DNA of 64,000 nucleotides from Acidobacteriota bacterium (GTDB lineage Bacteria; Acidobacteriota; Terriglobia; Terriglobales; Acidobacteriaceae), in the NCBI GenBank assembly GCA_013289765.1, contig JABCZI010000004.1, positions 310,001 through 374,000 on the forward strand, read 5' to 3'. The notes beneath the pieces are model-generated. The model was given only the letters and a program-made list of their open reading frames with translations. It made no database searches and had not been told where the DNA came from. Within the stretch, counting starts at the first letter, position 1. Every line of letters begins with the position of its first letter. The position numbers and the translations under genes are program-made. Of this stretch, positions 1 through 8,712 are shown one piece after another.

Positions 1-1311
1 TCCGCGCCCAACCTTGGGCCCGTCGAAGCCTCCGCCCAACTCGGTCGCAACTTCGCGAAAATTTCCGTTGCCGTTGTTCAGAAACATTTGCGGAGGCTGG
101 GCGTATCCCACGTTCCCGCGAATGTTGCGCACGGTCTCGTCGATGTGGCCATTCGCCACAGCTAGATCGAGCCAGCCGTCAAGGTTGACATCGAGAAACG
201 AACATCCAAATCCCAGGCTGTTTTTTGACGCCAGCCCAATACCGGCTTGTGCCGCAACGTCTTCGTAAGTTTTCCCGGAGAACTCGTACAGCCCGGTCAT
301 TTCATTGTCGAAGTTGGTGATTGCGATACCGGGATGACCAGAGTTCCTGAAATCGCCGACATCAACACCCATGCCTGCGCGCGCCCGACCTTCACTGCTG
401 AAAGCCAATCCAAGTTCGACGGCGGCGTCTTTGAAAGTTCCATTGTGCTGGTTTCGATAGAGCTTGTTCGGCTGGGTGTCGTTAGCCACCAGCAGATCCG
501 GAAAGCCCGCATGAGAATCATCGAGCATGGCAACGCCCAGAGATTTTGAACTGCTGTCGAAAATACCGCTGGCTGCGGTCACGTCTTCGAAAGTGCCGTT
601 GCCGCGGTTATGGAATAGCCAGCAGGTCTCGCCACGATAAGCCTCCGGCGTGCAATACGATTTGTGCTTGCCATCGAGACTGCAGAACACGTCGTGCTCG
701 GGCGACCACTTCACATAGTTGCAGACAAAAAGATCGAGCAGGCCGTCGCGGTCGTAATCGAACCACAGAGCGGAGGTGCTGAACGATAAGCGCTTCCCGA
801 GTCCGCTGGCGGCTGTTACCTCCGTAAACGTTCCCTTTCCCGTGTTGTGAAATAGGCGATTCTGCCCCACGCAGGTGATCAGGATATCGGGAAATCCGTC
901 GTTGTCGTAATCACCGACGGCGACGCCCATGCCATACATTTCGAGATCCAGCCCTGCGCGCGAAGTAACATCGGTAAAAGTTCCGTTTCGATTGTTGTGA
1001 TAAAGCCTCAACGTAGAGCGCCGCCGCTTGTGTCCGGGCCAGTCCATGCCATTGATCAACAGTATGTCTTGCCAACCATCGCGGTCGTAATCCAGAAAGG
1101 CGCAACCGGAACCCAAAGTTTCGGGCAGGAATTTTCCACCGAACGCTCCGCTGTTGTGCTGGAACTGAATGCCAGCGCTGGAAGTTACATCGGCAAATCG
1201 AAAGCCCGGCGAAACCGCAGTCCCGCCGGCCGCGCCCAGAGCCCGAAGCAGCGGGAACTGTGACATCGATGCCAGCCCCGCCATATTTCGCAGGAACGAT
1301 CTGCGATTCAC
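1..1311 (-). CDS. Tat-exported FG-GAP/VCBS repeat protein, CRTAC1-like (3' part outside window)
   Basis: The frame is open from a GTG at 1311 to the left edge (437 codons), so the C-terminus is missing. The first residues read MNRRSFLRNMAGLAS, a twin-arginine signal followed by a hydrophobic stretch, so export in folded form is likely. Next comes RFADVTSSAGIQFQHNS, the usual opening of CRTAC1/ASPIC-UnbV proteins. Calcium-binding FG-GAP/VCBS blades follow, with the pattern D-x-D-x-D-G: DYDRDGWQDI, DYDNDGFPDI, DYDRDGLLDLF and DVNLDGWLDLA. The family forms extracellular beta-propellers; the ligand is unknown. An ASPIC/UnbV domain would be expected in the missing part. The GTG start overlaps the stop of the upstream response regulator (GTGA), indicating translational coupling. 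Family call is firm; function is open. Confidence 0.85.
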   Translation of the reverse strand, partial: MNRRSFLRNMAGLASMSQFPLLRALGAAGGTAVSPGFRFADVTSSAGIQFQHNSGAFGGKFLPETLGSGCAFLDYDRDGWQDILLINGMDWPGHKRRRSTLRLYHNNRNGTFTDVTSRAGLDLEMYGMGVAVGDYDNDGFPDILITCVGQNRLFHNTGKGTFTEVTAASGLGKRLSFSTSALWFDYDRDGLLDLFVCNYVKWSPEHDVFCSLDGKHKSYCTPEAYRGETCWLFHNRGNGTFEDVTAASGIFDSSSKSLGVAMLDDSHAGFPDLLVANDTQPNKLYRNQHNGTFKDAAVELGLAFSSEGRARAGMGVDVGDFRNSGHPGIAITNFDNEMTGLYEFSGKTYEDVAAQAGIGLASKNSLGFGCSFLDVNLDGWLDLAVANGHIDETVRNIRGNVGYAQPPQMFLNNGNGNFREVATELGGGFDGPKVGRG

Positions 1312-1946
1312 GGAACGTTCACCAGCCCGGAGCGGATCGCATAAACAACAAGCTCGGCCGTCTTGTGAATGCCGAGCGCATTCATGATATTGGCACGATG
1401 CACGGCGACCGTATTGGCGCTGAGATCGAGTACCGCGGCAATTTCCTTGTTCGATTTGCCGTCGACAATCATTTGCAGGACTTCAAGCTCGCGCGGCGTA
1501 AGCCCGCTATTGCGCTCCCCTTTCAGAGCCGATGGTGGCTCCACCTGGGGATCGAACATCGTCTCTCCACCGGCAACGCGCCTCACTGCCGGCCCAAGTT
1601 CCAGGTTCACCGCGTTCTTCAGAATGTATCCCCTGGCGCCGGCATCAATGGCCTGCCGCACCCAGGTGTTCTCCGAATGCATGCTGAGCATCAGCACTGC
1701 TGTCTCTGGCAGATCCGCAAGAATCTGCCGTGTCGCATCAAGGCCGTTAATCTTGGGCAAAGCGCAGTCCATGACGACAACCTGGGGCCTTAAGTCACGC
1801 GCCAGTTTGATAGCCTCTTCTCCGTCACCGGCTTCGCCAACCACATCCAAATCGGGTTCGTCTTCCAGCATGCGCCGAAAGCCACGCCGCACCAAGCTGT
1901 GGTCATCCACCAGCAACACCGTGATCTTGTTGGTCATATCCACCAT
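1308..1946 (-). CDS. NarL/FixJ-family response regulator
   Basis: A 212-residue two-domain regulator. The N-terminal receiver carries the acidic pair in VLLVDDHSLV and the phospho-acceptor Asp60 in VVVMDCALPK, with the switch Thr/Ser and Lys regions near LMLSMHSEN and YILKNA. The C-terminal LuxR-type helix-turn-helix starts at about residue 147 (LTPRELEVLQMIVDGKSNKE). An ATG three codons in (1937) is an equally good start. The histidine kinase ends 19 bp upstream, and the gene overlaps the downstream FG-GAP gene by four bases, so the three form one operon. It is probably phosphorylated by that kinase and binds DNA; the target genes are unknown. Confidence 0.93.
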   Translation of the reverse strand: MVDMTNKITVLLVDDHSLVRRGFRRMLEDEPDLDVVGEAGDGEEAIKLARDLRPQVVVMDCALPKINGLDATRQILADLPETAVLMLSMHSENTWVRQAIDAGARGYILKNAVNLELGPAVRRVAGGETMFDPQVEPPSALKGERNSGLTPRELEVLQMIVDGKSNKEIAAVLDLSANTVAVHRANIMNALGIHKTAELVVYAIRSGLVNVP

Positions 1947-1965
1947 CTATATTGTCGTCAAAGAT

Positions 1966-3333
1966 CTATATTTGTTCTTTCACTCGAAGTTCAATATTTT
2001 CTCGAGGCACAATTAGCCGCAGCAAAGTGCCGCCAGCGGCGGGGATCGAAAACGCTATTTCCCCTTTCATCAGTTCCGCCCGCTCGCGCATGGCGACCAG
2101 ACCGATGCCTTGCTTTGCCGGACGCCCGTTGAAGCCGACACCGTGATCTTCCACTTCCAGTTCAAGCGTTGCGGGCCGAAATCGCAATCGTATCCAAACC
2201 TGCTTCTCACCGGAATGCCGCGCCACATTATTCAACGCTTCCTGCAGCACCCGATAGATTTGCACCGCGGCACTGCCGCCCACGGCAAAAGGCGCCCCCT
2301 GCTTTTCATAGGATATGGCAATTCCCGTCTGCCGTTCTATGGTCGGAATGTACCAGTCGAGTGTAGTCTCCAGACCGGCCTCGTCCAGCATCACAGGATG
2401 CAGGGCCTGCGACAAACTTCTGACGCGCTCCAGTGTATCCTGCGCAATCTGGCGAACCTCCAGCAAATCATTGCGCAGATCAGATCCTTCCGGTGCATGA
2501 GTTCCGGCGCGGCCGAGCATCGCGCCCATGGCCGTGAGAATCTGGCCAAACTCATCATGCAATTCGCGCGAAATATAACGCAACGTCGATTCCTGAGTTG
2601 CAATGAGTTTCTGCGCTAGTTCACTGCGCCGCTCCGAAAGCTCCGCCATGCGTGCAAACAGCCGCCGGTTCCATCGGATCATGGAAAATCCAGTCAGCAG
2701 AATTGCTGCCAGCGTCGCGCCCAAAAAGACATAGACTTGCCGCTGCACCCGGTCATAGATCTGAATGATGCGCTGCGCCGCCTGTTGTTCGTTGTCACTA
2801 TTCTGAACCAGTAACCGGGCTACCGTGGTGCTCATGGCTTCCTGCCTGGCCTGCAGCGAGAGTTGAATCTGCTGCCGCGCATCTTTCTCGCGGCCCCCAC
2901 CAGCCAGCGCAAACACACGGTCAACCGCATCCCAGAATTGCTTCAACGAACTACTCAGCGACGCATTCTGCTCGGGCGTCCGGGTGGTAGGAGCCAGTCC
3001 CGCTTCCAGGTGCATGGCGTCGTCTAAATCAGTATGTAGTCGTTGGAACTGCGCCGCCCATGCGGTGAGCGGATACGGTTCGTCGTTATCAATCATGTCG
3101 CGCATGGCGACCGCGAGCAGGTTCAAATCGTTCTGTATGCGGAGCAACTGCAGCGAGTCCTTGCGGTCACGATCGATCAGGTCGGACTGAAGCCTGCGCA
3201 ACCCTTCCACTTGCCACGTAATATAGGCGGAATAGGCCAGAACGGCCGCGAGCGTCACGATCAGGCCCAGCAACAGGCCAAGGGTAGGAGAGCGCTCCGG
3301 CGAAGGAGAACGTGGCACGCCCCGAGGATACAA
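1966..3333 (-). CDS. Membrane sensor histidine kinase, HisKA_3 type
   Basis: A 455-residue sensor kinase. A first membrane helix (about residues 17-40) and a second (about 201-222) bracket a helical periplasmic domain rich in heptads, resembling a four-helix-bundle sensor. The dimerisation/phospho-acceptor segment is RYISRELHDEFGQ, with His259 the expected phosphorylated residue; E-L-H-D-E is typical of NarX/DegS-like HisKA_3 kinases. The ATPase domain shows an N box (EALNNVARHS), a G1 box (VEDHGVGF) and GIGLVAMRERAE. The listed start is TTG; a GTG at 3318 is an alternative. The cognate regulator lies immediately downstream. The input signal cannot be read from sequence. Confidence 0.9.
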   Translation of the reverse strand: MYPRGVPRSPSPERSPTLGLLLGLIVTLAAVLAYSAYITWQVEGLRRLQSDLIDRDRKDSLQLLRIQNDLNLLAVAMRDMIDNDEPYPLTAWAAQFQRLHTDLDDAMHLEAGLAPTTRTPEQNASLSSSLKQFWDAVDRVFALAGGGREKDARQQIQLSLQARQEAMSTTVARLLVQNSDNEQQAAQRIIQIYDRVQRQVYVFLGATLAAILLTGFSMIRWNRRLFARMAELSERRSELAQKLIATQESTLRYISRELHDEFGQILTAMGAMLGRAGTHAPEGSDLRNDLLEVRQIAQDTLERVRSLSQALHPVMLDEAGLETTLDWYIPTIERQTGIAISYEKQGAPFAVGGSAAVQIYRVLQEALNNVARHSGEKQVWIRLRFRPATLELEVEDHGVGFNGRPAKQGIGLVAMRERAELMKGEIAFSIPAAGGTLLRLIVPRENIELRVKEQI

Positions 3334-3348
3334 CGGGCGGTCGCCTCA

Positions 3349-3386
3349 TGTCACAATCGGTCGTGTCACAATCAGCATGTCACAAT
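3349..3386. repeat. Three direct copies of TGTCACAAT between divergent genes
   Basis: TGTCACAAT occurs at 3349-3357, 3364-3372 and 3378-3386, at 15 and 14 bp spacing. The array fills the gap between the kinase start (3333, minus) and the ABC exporter ATG (3385, plus), and the last copy overlaps that ATG. It could be an operator array for both genes or the product of short tandem duplication, a pattern seen elsewhere in the window. Confidence 0.8.
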
Positions 3387-5331
3387 GCGTAATAATGAAG
3401 CGAATCGAGGCCTGGCGGAGTCCAACAAGAGATTGAGTACAGACCCTAAATCAACACAGAAAATTCCCAAAGTTCAGAGACTTCGCAGTGTTCTGCCGGA
3501 AGTCTGGACGCTGATGCGTCCGCGGCGCTGGCTGCTCGCGCTGGGCTTTGTGCTGATGGTCATCAACCGCGTTGCCGCGCTTGTGCTCCCGTATTCCACG
3601 AAGTTTCTGATCGACATCGTTATCAACAAACACCGCATGGATCAACTGCGGACGCTGGTCCTGGTGGTGCTGGCGGCGACTTTGATCCAGGGCTTTACTT
3701 CGTTTTCGCTCACTCAGTTGCTGTCCAAGGCAGCACAGCGTTTGATTGCGGAGCTCCGGCAAAAAGTTCAGGTACACATTTCCCGCTTGCCGGTTGCATT
3801 TTATGACGGCAACAAAACCGGCAATCTGGTATCGCGCATCATGAGCGACGTGGAAGGGGTTCGCAACCTCCTGGGCACCGGCCTTGTGGACTTCGTCGGT
3901 GGATTGGTGACCTCCAGTATTGCGCTGGTTCTGTTGTTCCGCACCAGCCCGCAGATGACGTTGATCGCGGTCACTTCATTGGTTTGCTTTGCCGTGGCGC
4001 TGAACAAAGCGTTCGCCACGATCCGGCCGATTTTTCGCGAGCGCGGAAAGATTAATGCCGAGGTCACGGGCCGGCTTACAGAATCGCTAGGAGGCGTGCG
4101 CGTGATCAAGGGCTATCACGCGGAAGAGCGCGAAGAGGCTGTCTTCGCCGTTGGCGTCCGCCGTCTGCTGGATAATGTAATGCGCACGCTCACCGCGACC
4201 TCGGTCATGAGCCTTTCTGCGAGTGTGCTTCTTGGAGGCGTGGGCGCGATCACAATGTACGTCGGCACCCACCAGATTGCATCGGGCACCCTGACGGTCG
4301 GCGGCTTCTTCTCATACACCCTGCTGCTCGGCTTTCTGGTCGCACCCATCATGCAGATCGTTTCCATCGGGACCCAGCTTACCGAAGCGTTGGCGGGGCT
4401 TGAGCGTACGCAAGAAATTATGCGCGAGCGCCCAGAAGATCAGGACCCGCGGCGCACGGTCGCCCGGCGCGACATTCACGGCACCATAGAGTTTGACGAT
4501 GTAAGTTTCAGCTACGACGGAATCCGCGACGTGCTTCGCGATATTTCCTTTCGTGCGGAACCGGGCACAGTCACGGCATTGGTGGGATCATCAGGGTCCG
4601 GCAAGTCTACGACGATCGGCCTGATCTCCGCCTTCTACGTTCCCACCAAAGGTCGAATCCTGGTGGATGGCACTGACTTGAGCATGGTTCGCCTCGATTC
4701 TTACCGCACGCGGCTGGGAGTCGTGCTGCAGGAATCGTTTTTATTTGACGGAACGATTCGCGAGAACGTGGCGTTCTCTCGTCCCGACGCGACCCCGGAA
4801 GAGATTTTGCGCGCCTGCCGCATCGCACGCGTGGATGAATTTGCTGAATCCTTCTCCGACAAATACGAGACGGTAGTGGGAGAACGTGGCGTGAAGCTTT
4901 CCGGCGGCCAGCGGCAGCGAATCTCAATCGCTCGCGCCATTCTTGCCGAACCCCGCATTCTGATTCTCGATGAAGCAACCTCGAGCCTCGATTCCGAATC
5001 CGAGCAAATGATTCAGCATGGACTTTCTTATCTCATGAAGGGGCGCACCACCTTTGTGATCGCGCACCGGCTCTCAACTATTCGGCGGGCTGACCAGATT
5101 CTAGTCATGGAGCAAGGACAAATCGTGGAGCGCGGCACGCACGAAGAACTCTATGCGTTGCAAGGCCGATACTACGATCTCTACACCCGGCAACAAGGCG
5201 TGGAACATAACCTTTTTCTCGCACCTGGCGAAGGAGATATCGCCGACGGCGATGCGAACGACGGTCAGCCCGCGAAAAGCAATTTGAAAAACGCCGACGC
5301 TCTGGGCGTGCTCAGGGGAGAGGTTCGCTAG
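3385..5331 (+). CDS. ABC exporter, MsbA/LmrA-like half-transporter (TMD-NBD fusion)
   Basis: 648 residues with the type IV (MsbA/Sav1866) exporter layout. A transmembrane domain of about six helices covers roughly residues 45-330, followed by a nucleotide-binding domain. The Walker A motif GSSGSGKST is near residue 400, with the Q-loop in VVLQESFLFDG, the signature LSGGQRQR, Walker B ILILDEATSSLD and the H-loop IAHRLSTI. Such proteins work as dimers and flip lipids, lipopeptides or drugs. The frame is open further upstream into the divergent kinase; the ATG at 3385 is chosen because it removes most of that overlap, and the protein then begins MRNNEANRG. The next gene starts 3 bp after the stop, so this is the first gene of an operon with a MacB-like ATPase and permease. 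Substrate unknown. Confidence 0.93.
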   Translation: MRNNEANRGLAESNKRLSTDPKSTQKIPKVQRLRSVLPEVWTLMRPRRWLLALGFVLMVINRVAALVLPYSTKFLIDIVINKHRMDQLRTLVLVVLAATLIQGFTSFSLTQLLSKAAQRLIAELRQKVQVHISRLPVAFYDGNKTGNLVSRIMSDVEGVRNLLGTGLVDFVGGLVTSSIALVLLFRTSPQMTLIAVTSLVCFAVALNKAFATIRPIFRERGKINAEVTGRLTESLGGVRVIKGYHAEEREEAVFAVGVRRLLDNVMRTLTATSVMSLSASVLLGGVGAITMYVGTHQIASGTLTVGGFFSYTLLLGFLVAPIMQIVSIGTQLTEALAGLERTQEIMRERPEDQDPRRTVARRDIHGTIEFDDVSFSYDGIRDVLRDISFRAEPGTVTALVGSSGSGKSTTIGLISAFYVPTKGRILVDGTDLSMVRLDSYRTRLGVVLQESFLFDGTIRENVAFSRPDATPEEILRACRIARVDEFAESFSDKYETVVGERGVKLSGGQRQRISIARAILAEPRILILDEATSSLDSESEQMIQHGLSYLMKGRTTFVIAHRLSTIRRADQILVMEQGQIVERGTHEELYALQGRYYDLYTRQQGVEHNLFLAPGEGDIADGDANDGQPAKSNLKNADALGVLRGEVR

Positions 5332-5334
5332 CTG

Positions 5335-6138
5335 ATGAAGAGCATCGAAGGGCCCATACGGAACGCTTCTGTAACCGAATCTCCAGCGAACGCTACGCCA
5401 GCAATCCAGGTGAACCAGCTTTGCCGACATTACCGCATGGGAGACACTCTCATCCGCGCGGTGGATGGCGTAACGTTGTCAGTGAAGGCCGGGGAGTTTG
5501 TCGCTTTGCTGGGAACCTCCGGCTCGGGAAAATCTTCCGTGCTCAATCTGATCGCAGGGCTTGATCGTCCAACTTCAGGCAGTGTGATCGTTCAACAGCG
5601 AAATCTTTCTGAACTCTCGCGGCAGGATCTTGCCCGCTATCGTCTACATACTGTCGGCATGGTGTTTCAATCGTTCAACCTGATTGCCAGCATGACGCTG
5701 GCGGAAAATGTCGAACTGCCCATGCGTTTCGCCGAGATTGATCGCGGGAAGCGCGACGACCTGGTGCGCGGGGCACTCACCCGGGTTGGATTGCAGGCCC
5801 GCATGAACCATCGTCCCAGCGAACTCTCAGGTGGAGAACAACAGCGAGCCGCCCTGGCGCGCGCGCTCATCAACCGCCCTCAGTTGCTGCTTGCTGACGA
5901 GCCTACGGGCAATCTCGACAGCCGTACTGGAACCGAAATCATGAACATGATTGGCGAGTTCAACCGGCAGTTAGGGATGACCGTTGTGATGGTGACCCAC
6001 GAGCGCGCCCTAGCCGAACGTTACGCCCAGCGGCTTATTTTTCTGGCGGATGGCAAGCTGGTTCGCGATGAATCGATCTCCGCGGCAATCGCCAGCAATG
6101 CGATTGATCGGGCTAGAACGGAAGAGGAGCGGCGATGA
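5335..6138 (+). CDS. ABC transporter ATP-binding protein, LolD/MacB type
   Basis: 267 residues forming one nucleotide-binding domain: Walker A GTSGSGKSS at 60-68, Q-loop VFQSFNL, signature LSGGEQQRAALARAL, Walker B LLLADEPTGNLDSRTG and H-loop VMVTHERAL. The LADEPTGNLD sequence is typical of LolD/MacB/FtsE-type ATPases that drive mechanotransmission rather than transport through the membrane domain. An N-terminal extension of about 25 residues precedes the domain. The gene overlaps the permease start by four bases (ATGA), so ATPase and permease are translationally coupled and surely act together. Confidence 0.93.
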   Translation: MKSIEGPIRNASVTESPANATPAIQVNQLCRHYRMGDTLIRAVDGVTLSVKAGEFVALLGTSGSGKSSVLNLIAGLDRPTSGSVIVQQRNLSELSRQDLARYRLHTVGMVFQSFNLIASMTLAENVELPMRFAEIDRGKRDDLVRGALTRVGLQARMNHRPSELSGGEQQRAALARALINRPQLLLADEPTGNLDSRTGTEIMNMIGEFNRQLGMTVVMVTHERALAERYAQRLIFLADGKLVRDESISAAIASNAIDRARTEEERR

Positions 6139-7550
6139 AGCTTCCCGATCTTACCGAACTCGCAGTCCGCAATCTGCGCGAGTCTCTTCTGCGGAATTCT
6201 CTGACCACCGTCGGCATCTCGGTGGGTGTCGCTTCGCTGGTCGCGATGCTCTCTTTGGGCATTGGGCTGCAACAGCTCGCGTCCCGGCGTTTGATGAAGT
6301 CCGGATTATTCGACACGGTCGTCGTCACTTCCCGTCGCGACTTGCACGGCTTCAATCGAGAACAGGAGCGCTCCGGTCCGGCCCCGGGCGAGAGCCGCAT
6401 TTTAGACGAATCCACGCGGCTTGAGATCACGCAGATACCCAATGTGACTGAAGCGTATCCCGACATTCGTTTTATCACCGAGCTTCGCTACGAAGACAAG
6501 CCTCATTTAACAACGATCGCGGCGCTGCCTGACTCGGCAAAGTCGACCGATGCATTTGACACGGTGCAGGGAAATTTCTTTTCATCGGATACGGCGCCCG
6601 AAGCGATCCTGCAAAAAACGTTTGCCGAAGAGTTGCTGGGACGAACTCCGAAGCCCGGCCTTGACGAAACCAATGTCGCGGAACTGGCTGCTCCGCTTCT
6701 GGGCAAGGAATTAACCATGCGCTATGCCCAACGCGAGGCCCAGAGTCCGAGCGCGATCGCGAAGTCCGCATCTCCGAATACGGTGAGCCCGGCGAAAGAC
6801 GATCTGTCGAGTGCGGCTTATTCTGTCATTTCCCGCGAACAGAAATTGAAGATTGTCGGCATCGTCGATCTCGATCCGGAAAGCATGCGCGGGCCCACCC
6901 GCGGACGAGCGTTCCTGCCGCTCGGATTAGCCGAGACGCTGCATGTGATGCAACCTACCGACCTGCGCGAAATTTCGCGCGCCGCCAGCAGTCAGCCGGT
7001 TTACTCGTCGGTGAGTGTGCACGTGAAAAGCCCGGGCCAGGTGCAGAACGTAGAAGACGCCATCAAGAAGATGGGGTTCAATACCTTTTCGATTCTCGAT
7101 GCCAGCCGCAGTATCCAACAGTTTTTCAAGGTGCTCGACGTATTTCTAGGAATCTTTGGCAGTCTTGCTCTGGCTGTGGCTTTCATCGGGATTGTAAATA
7201 CGCTGGTCATGGCTATCCTCGAGCGGCGCCGTGAAATCGGCATCATGAAGGCAATTGGCGCCAGCGACAGCGACGTGCAAAGGCTTTTCTTCGCGGAAGC
7301 AGGCGCGATGGGCATTCTTGGCGGTGTTGTCGGAGTCGCACTAGGTTGGGCGATCGGCCAGGCCATTAATTTCGGGACGAATGTTTATCTTAAGCGGCAA
7401 TCTTTTCCTCCAGAGCATTTCTGGTCAGTGCCCTGGTGGCTGGTGCTGTTCGCAGTCTTATTTTCTTTCCTGGTGAGTCTAGCGGCCGGCCTTTACCCTG
7501 CGCGACGCGCGGCCCGCCTCGATCCCGTTCAGGCTTTGCGCTACGAGTAA
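6135..7550 (+). CDS. ABC transporter permease, MacB/FtsX type
   Basis: 471 residues with the MacB permease plan. An N-terminal membrane helix follows LAVRNLRESLLRNSLTTVGI, which resembles the MacB core N-terminus. A large periplasmic domain follows (about 60-320), then three C-terminal helices within FtsX sequence (IVNTLVMAILERRREIGIMKAIG, and the end SLAAGLYPARRAARLDPVQALRYE). The ending PARRAARLDPVEALR-like motif is diagnostic. It pairs with the ATPase encoded just upstream. No adaptor (MacA-like) or TolC-like gene is adjacent, so a tripartite macrolide-type pump is not shown; lipoprotein or peptide handling at the outer face of the membrane is equally possible. Confidence 0.9.
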   Translation: MKLPDLTELAVRNLRESLLRNSLTTVGISVGVASLVAMLSLGIGLQQLASRRLMKSGLFDTVVVTSRRDLHGFNREQERSGPAPGESRILDESTRLEITQIPNVTEAYPDIRFITELRYEDKPHLTTIAALPDSAKSTDAFDTVQGNFFSSDTAPEAILQKTFAEELLGRTPKPGLDETNVAELAAPLLGKELTMRYAQREAQSPSAIAKSASPNTVSPAKDDLSSAAYSVISREQKLKIVGIVDLDPESMRGPTRGRAFLPLGLAETLHVMQPTDLREISRAASSQPVYSSVSVHVKSPGQVQNVEDAIKKMGFNTFSILDASRSIQQFFKVLDVFLGIFGSLALAVAFIGIVNTLVMAILERRREIGIMKAIGASDSDVQRLFFAEAGAMGILGGVVGVALGWAIGQAINFGTNVYLKRQSFPPEHFWSVPWWLVLFAVLFSFLVSLAAGLYPARRAARLDPVQALRYE

Positions 7551-7580
7551 ACTGGGACAAATGAGACCGGGACAAATTAG
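7551..7580. repeat. 15-bp imperfect tandem duplication at the esterase start
   Basis: ACTGGGACAAATGAG (7551-7565) is followed directly by ACCGGGACAAATTAG (7566-7580), 13 of 15 bases identical. The first copy contains the esterase ATG and the second encodes its next codons. Only 10 bp separate the previous stop codon from this ATG. Confidence 0.85.
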
Positions 7581-8475
7581 TCGCTGTCTTCGAGTCACTT
7601 TTCTCCTCGCGGCATTTGTCTTGACGCGACCTGTTCACGCGCAGAGCCGAATTGATTGCAATGCGCTGAACAGCCAAATTCTGAAACATCCTGTTCACTA
7701 CTGCGTTTACCTGCCCGCGAGCTATGACGCCGGCGCAGCCAAGCATCCAGCGCAAACCTATCCGGTGCTTTATTTCTTACATGGCCTCGGCGACAACGAG
7801 CGAACTCTCTTCAACACTGGCGGATGGACGCTGCTCGATGATCTCCGGCAGCAGCGCAACATTGGGGAATTTCTCGTCGCCGCTGCCGAAGGCGGACAAA
7901 CGTTTTACATCAATTCTGCCGACGGCACCGTGCGCTACAGCGACTTCTTCCTAAAAGAGTTCATTCCTCTCATCGAAGGCAAATACCGCATAAAGAAGGG
8001 CAGGGATAGTCGGGCGATCAGCGGAATCTCGATGGGTGGTTACGGCGCGCTGCGGTTCGCTTTTGCTCATCCCGAAATGTTTTCTGCCATCAGCGCGCAG
8101 AGCGCCGCCCTGATCACTGAATCCCCGCAAGACCTCGACATCGCAGGCCGCTCCGGCGCGCCACTGGGCAAAGTGCTGGCGACAGTCTTCGGGAGTCCGA
8201 TTGACGTTCAACATTGGAAGACCAATAGCCCGTTCAATCTGGCAAAAAAGAACGAGTCCGCGCTGCGGCAGCTAGCAATCTATTTCAACTGTGGGCAGAA
8301 CGATAACTACGGCTTCGAGAAAGGCGCTGCCGCGCTTCACCAGCAGCTCCAAAAACAAAATGTGAAGCACGAGTATCACCTCTATCCCGGCGACCACAGT
8401 TTTTCCTATTTCATGGCCCACTTCCCCGAAGTGATGGAGTTTCATTCGCACGCGTTCGGCTTGAACAAGGATTGA
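7561..8475 (+). CDS. Secreted alpha/beta-hydrolase, esterase D/FrmB-like
   Basis: 304 residues. The first 28 (ending ...LTRPVHAQS) form a Sec signal peptide, so the enzyme acts in the periplasm or outside. The esterase-family core follows: YPVLYFLHGLGDNERT (oxyanion region), the nucleophile elbow GISMGGYGALRFAFAHPE with the Ser in G-x-S-x-G, a candidate Asp in FNCGQNDNYGF, and a His in YPGDHSFSYF. This fits the tributyrin esterase, mycolyltransferase (antigen 85) and S-formylglutathione hydrolase superfamily (PF00756). It lies 10 bp after the ABC permease and may belong to that operon, though the link could be incidental. Natural substrate unknown. Confidence 0.9.
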   Translation: MRPGQISRCLRVTFLLAAFVLTRPVHAQSRIDCNALNSQILKHPVHYCVYLPASYDAGAAKHPAQTYPVLYFLHGLGDNERTLFNTGGWTLLDDLRQQRNIGEFLVAAAEGGQTFYINSADGTVRYSDFFLKEFIPLIEGKYRIKKGRDSRAISGISMGGYGALRFAFAHPEMFSAISAQSAALITESPQDLDIAGRSGAPLGKVLATVFGSPIDVQHWKTNSPFNLAKKNESALRQLAIYFNCGQNDNYGFEKGAAALHQQLQKQNVKHEYHLYPGDHSFSYFMAHFPEVMEFHSHAFGLNKD

Positions 8476-8606
8476 GCATTAACCCGTTTGTGGCCTGCCC
8501 ATCGTACGCCCGGCATGATTTCACTTCATTACCAAGCCTGACAATTCTTCCCAAGGAACCTGATGTAAACTAGCCGGAGACAGCGCAAATCCGCTGCGAC
8601 AGGCGC

Positions 8607-8696
8607 GGAGGGATGTGTGAGTGGTTGAAACAGGCGGTCTTGAAAACCGCTGTGCCTGAAAGGGTACCGGGGGTTCGAATCCCTCTCCCTCCGCCA
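8607..8696 (+). tRNA. tRNA-Ser(TGA)
   Basis: Acceptor strand GGAGGGA (8607-8613) pairs with TCCCTCC (8686-8692), followed by G and an encoded CCA (8694-8696). The anticodon stem GCGGT/ACCGC (8634-8638/8646-8650) encloses CTTGAAA, giving anticodon TGA. The T arm holds GGGTTCGAATCCC. A long variable arm is present, as expected for class II tRNA-Ser. Upstream, TAAACT at 8566-8571 resembles a -10 element. Confidence 0.97.
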
Positions 8697-8712
8697 TTGA
8701 TCTCCGAAAAGC

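Noticed and set aside
3043..3384. N-terminal extension of the ABC exporter by 114 codons
   Set aside because: It would overlap the divergent kinase gene fully, and the extra sequence is not transporter-like; ATG at 3385 is used.
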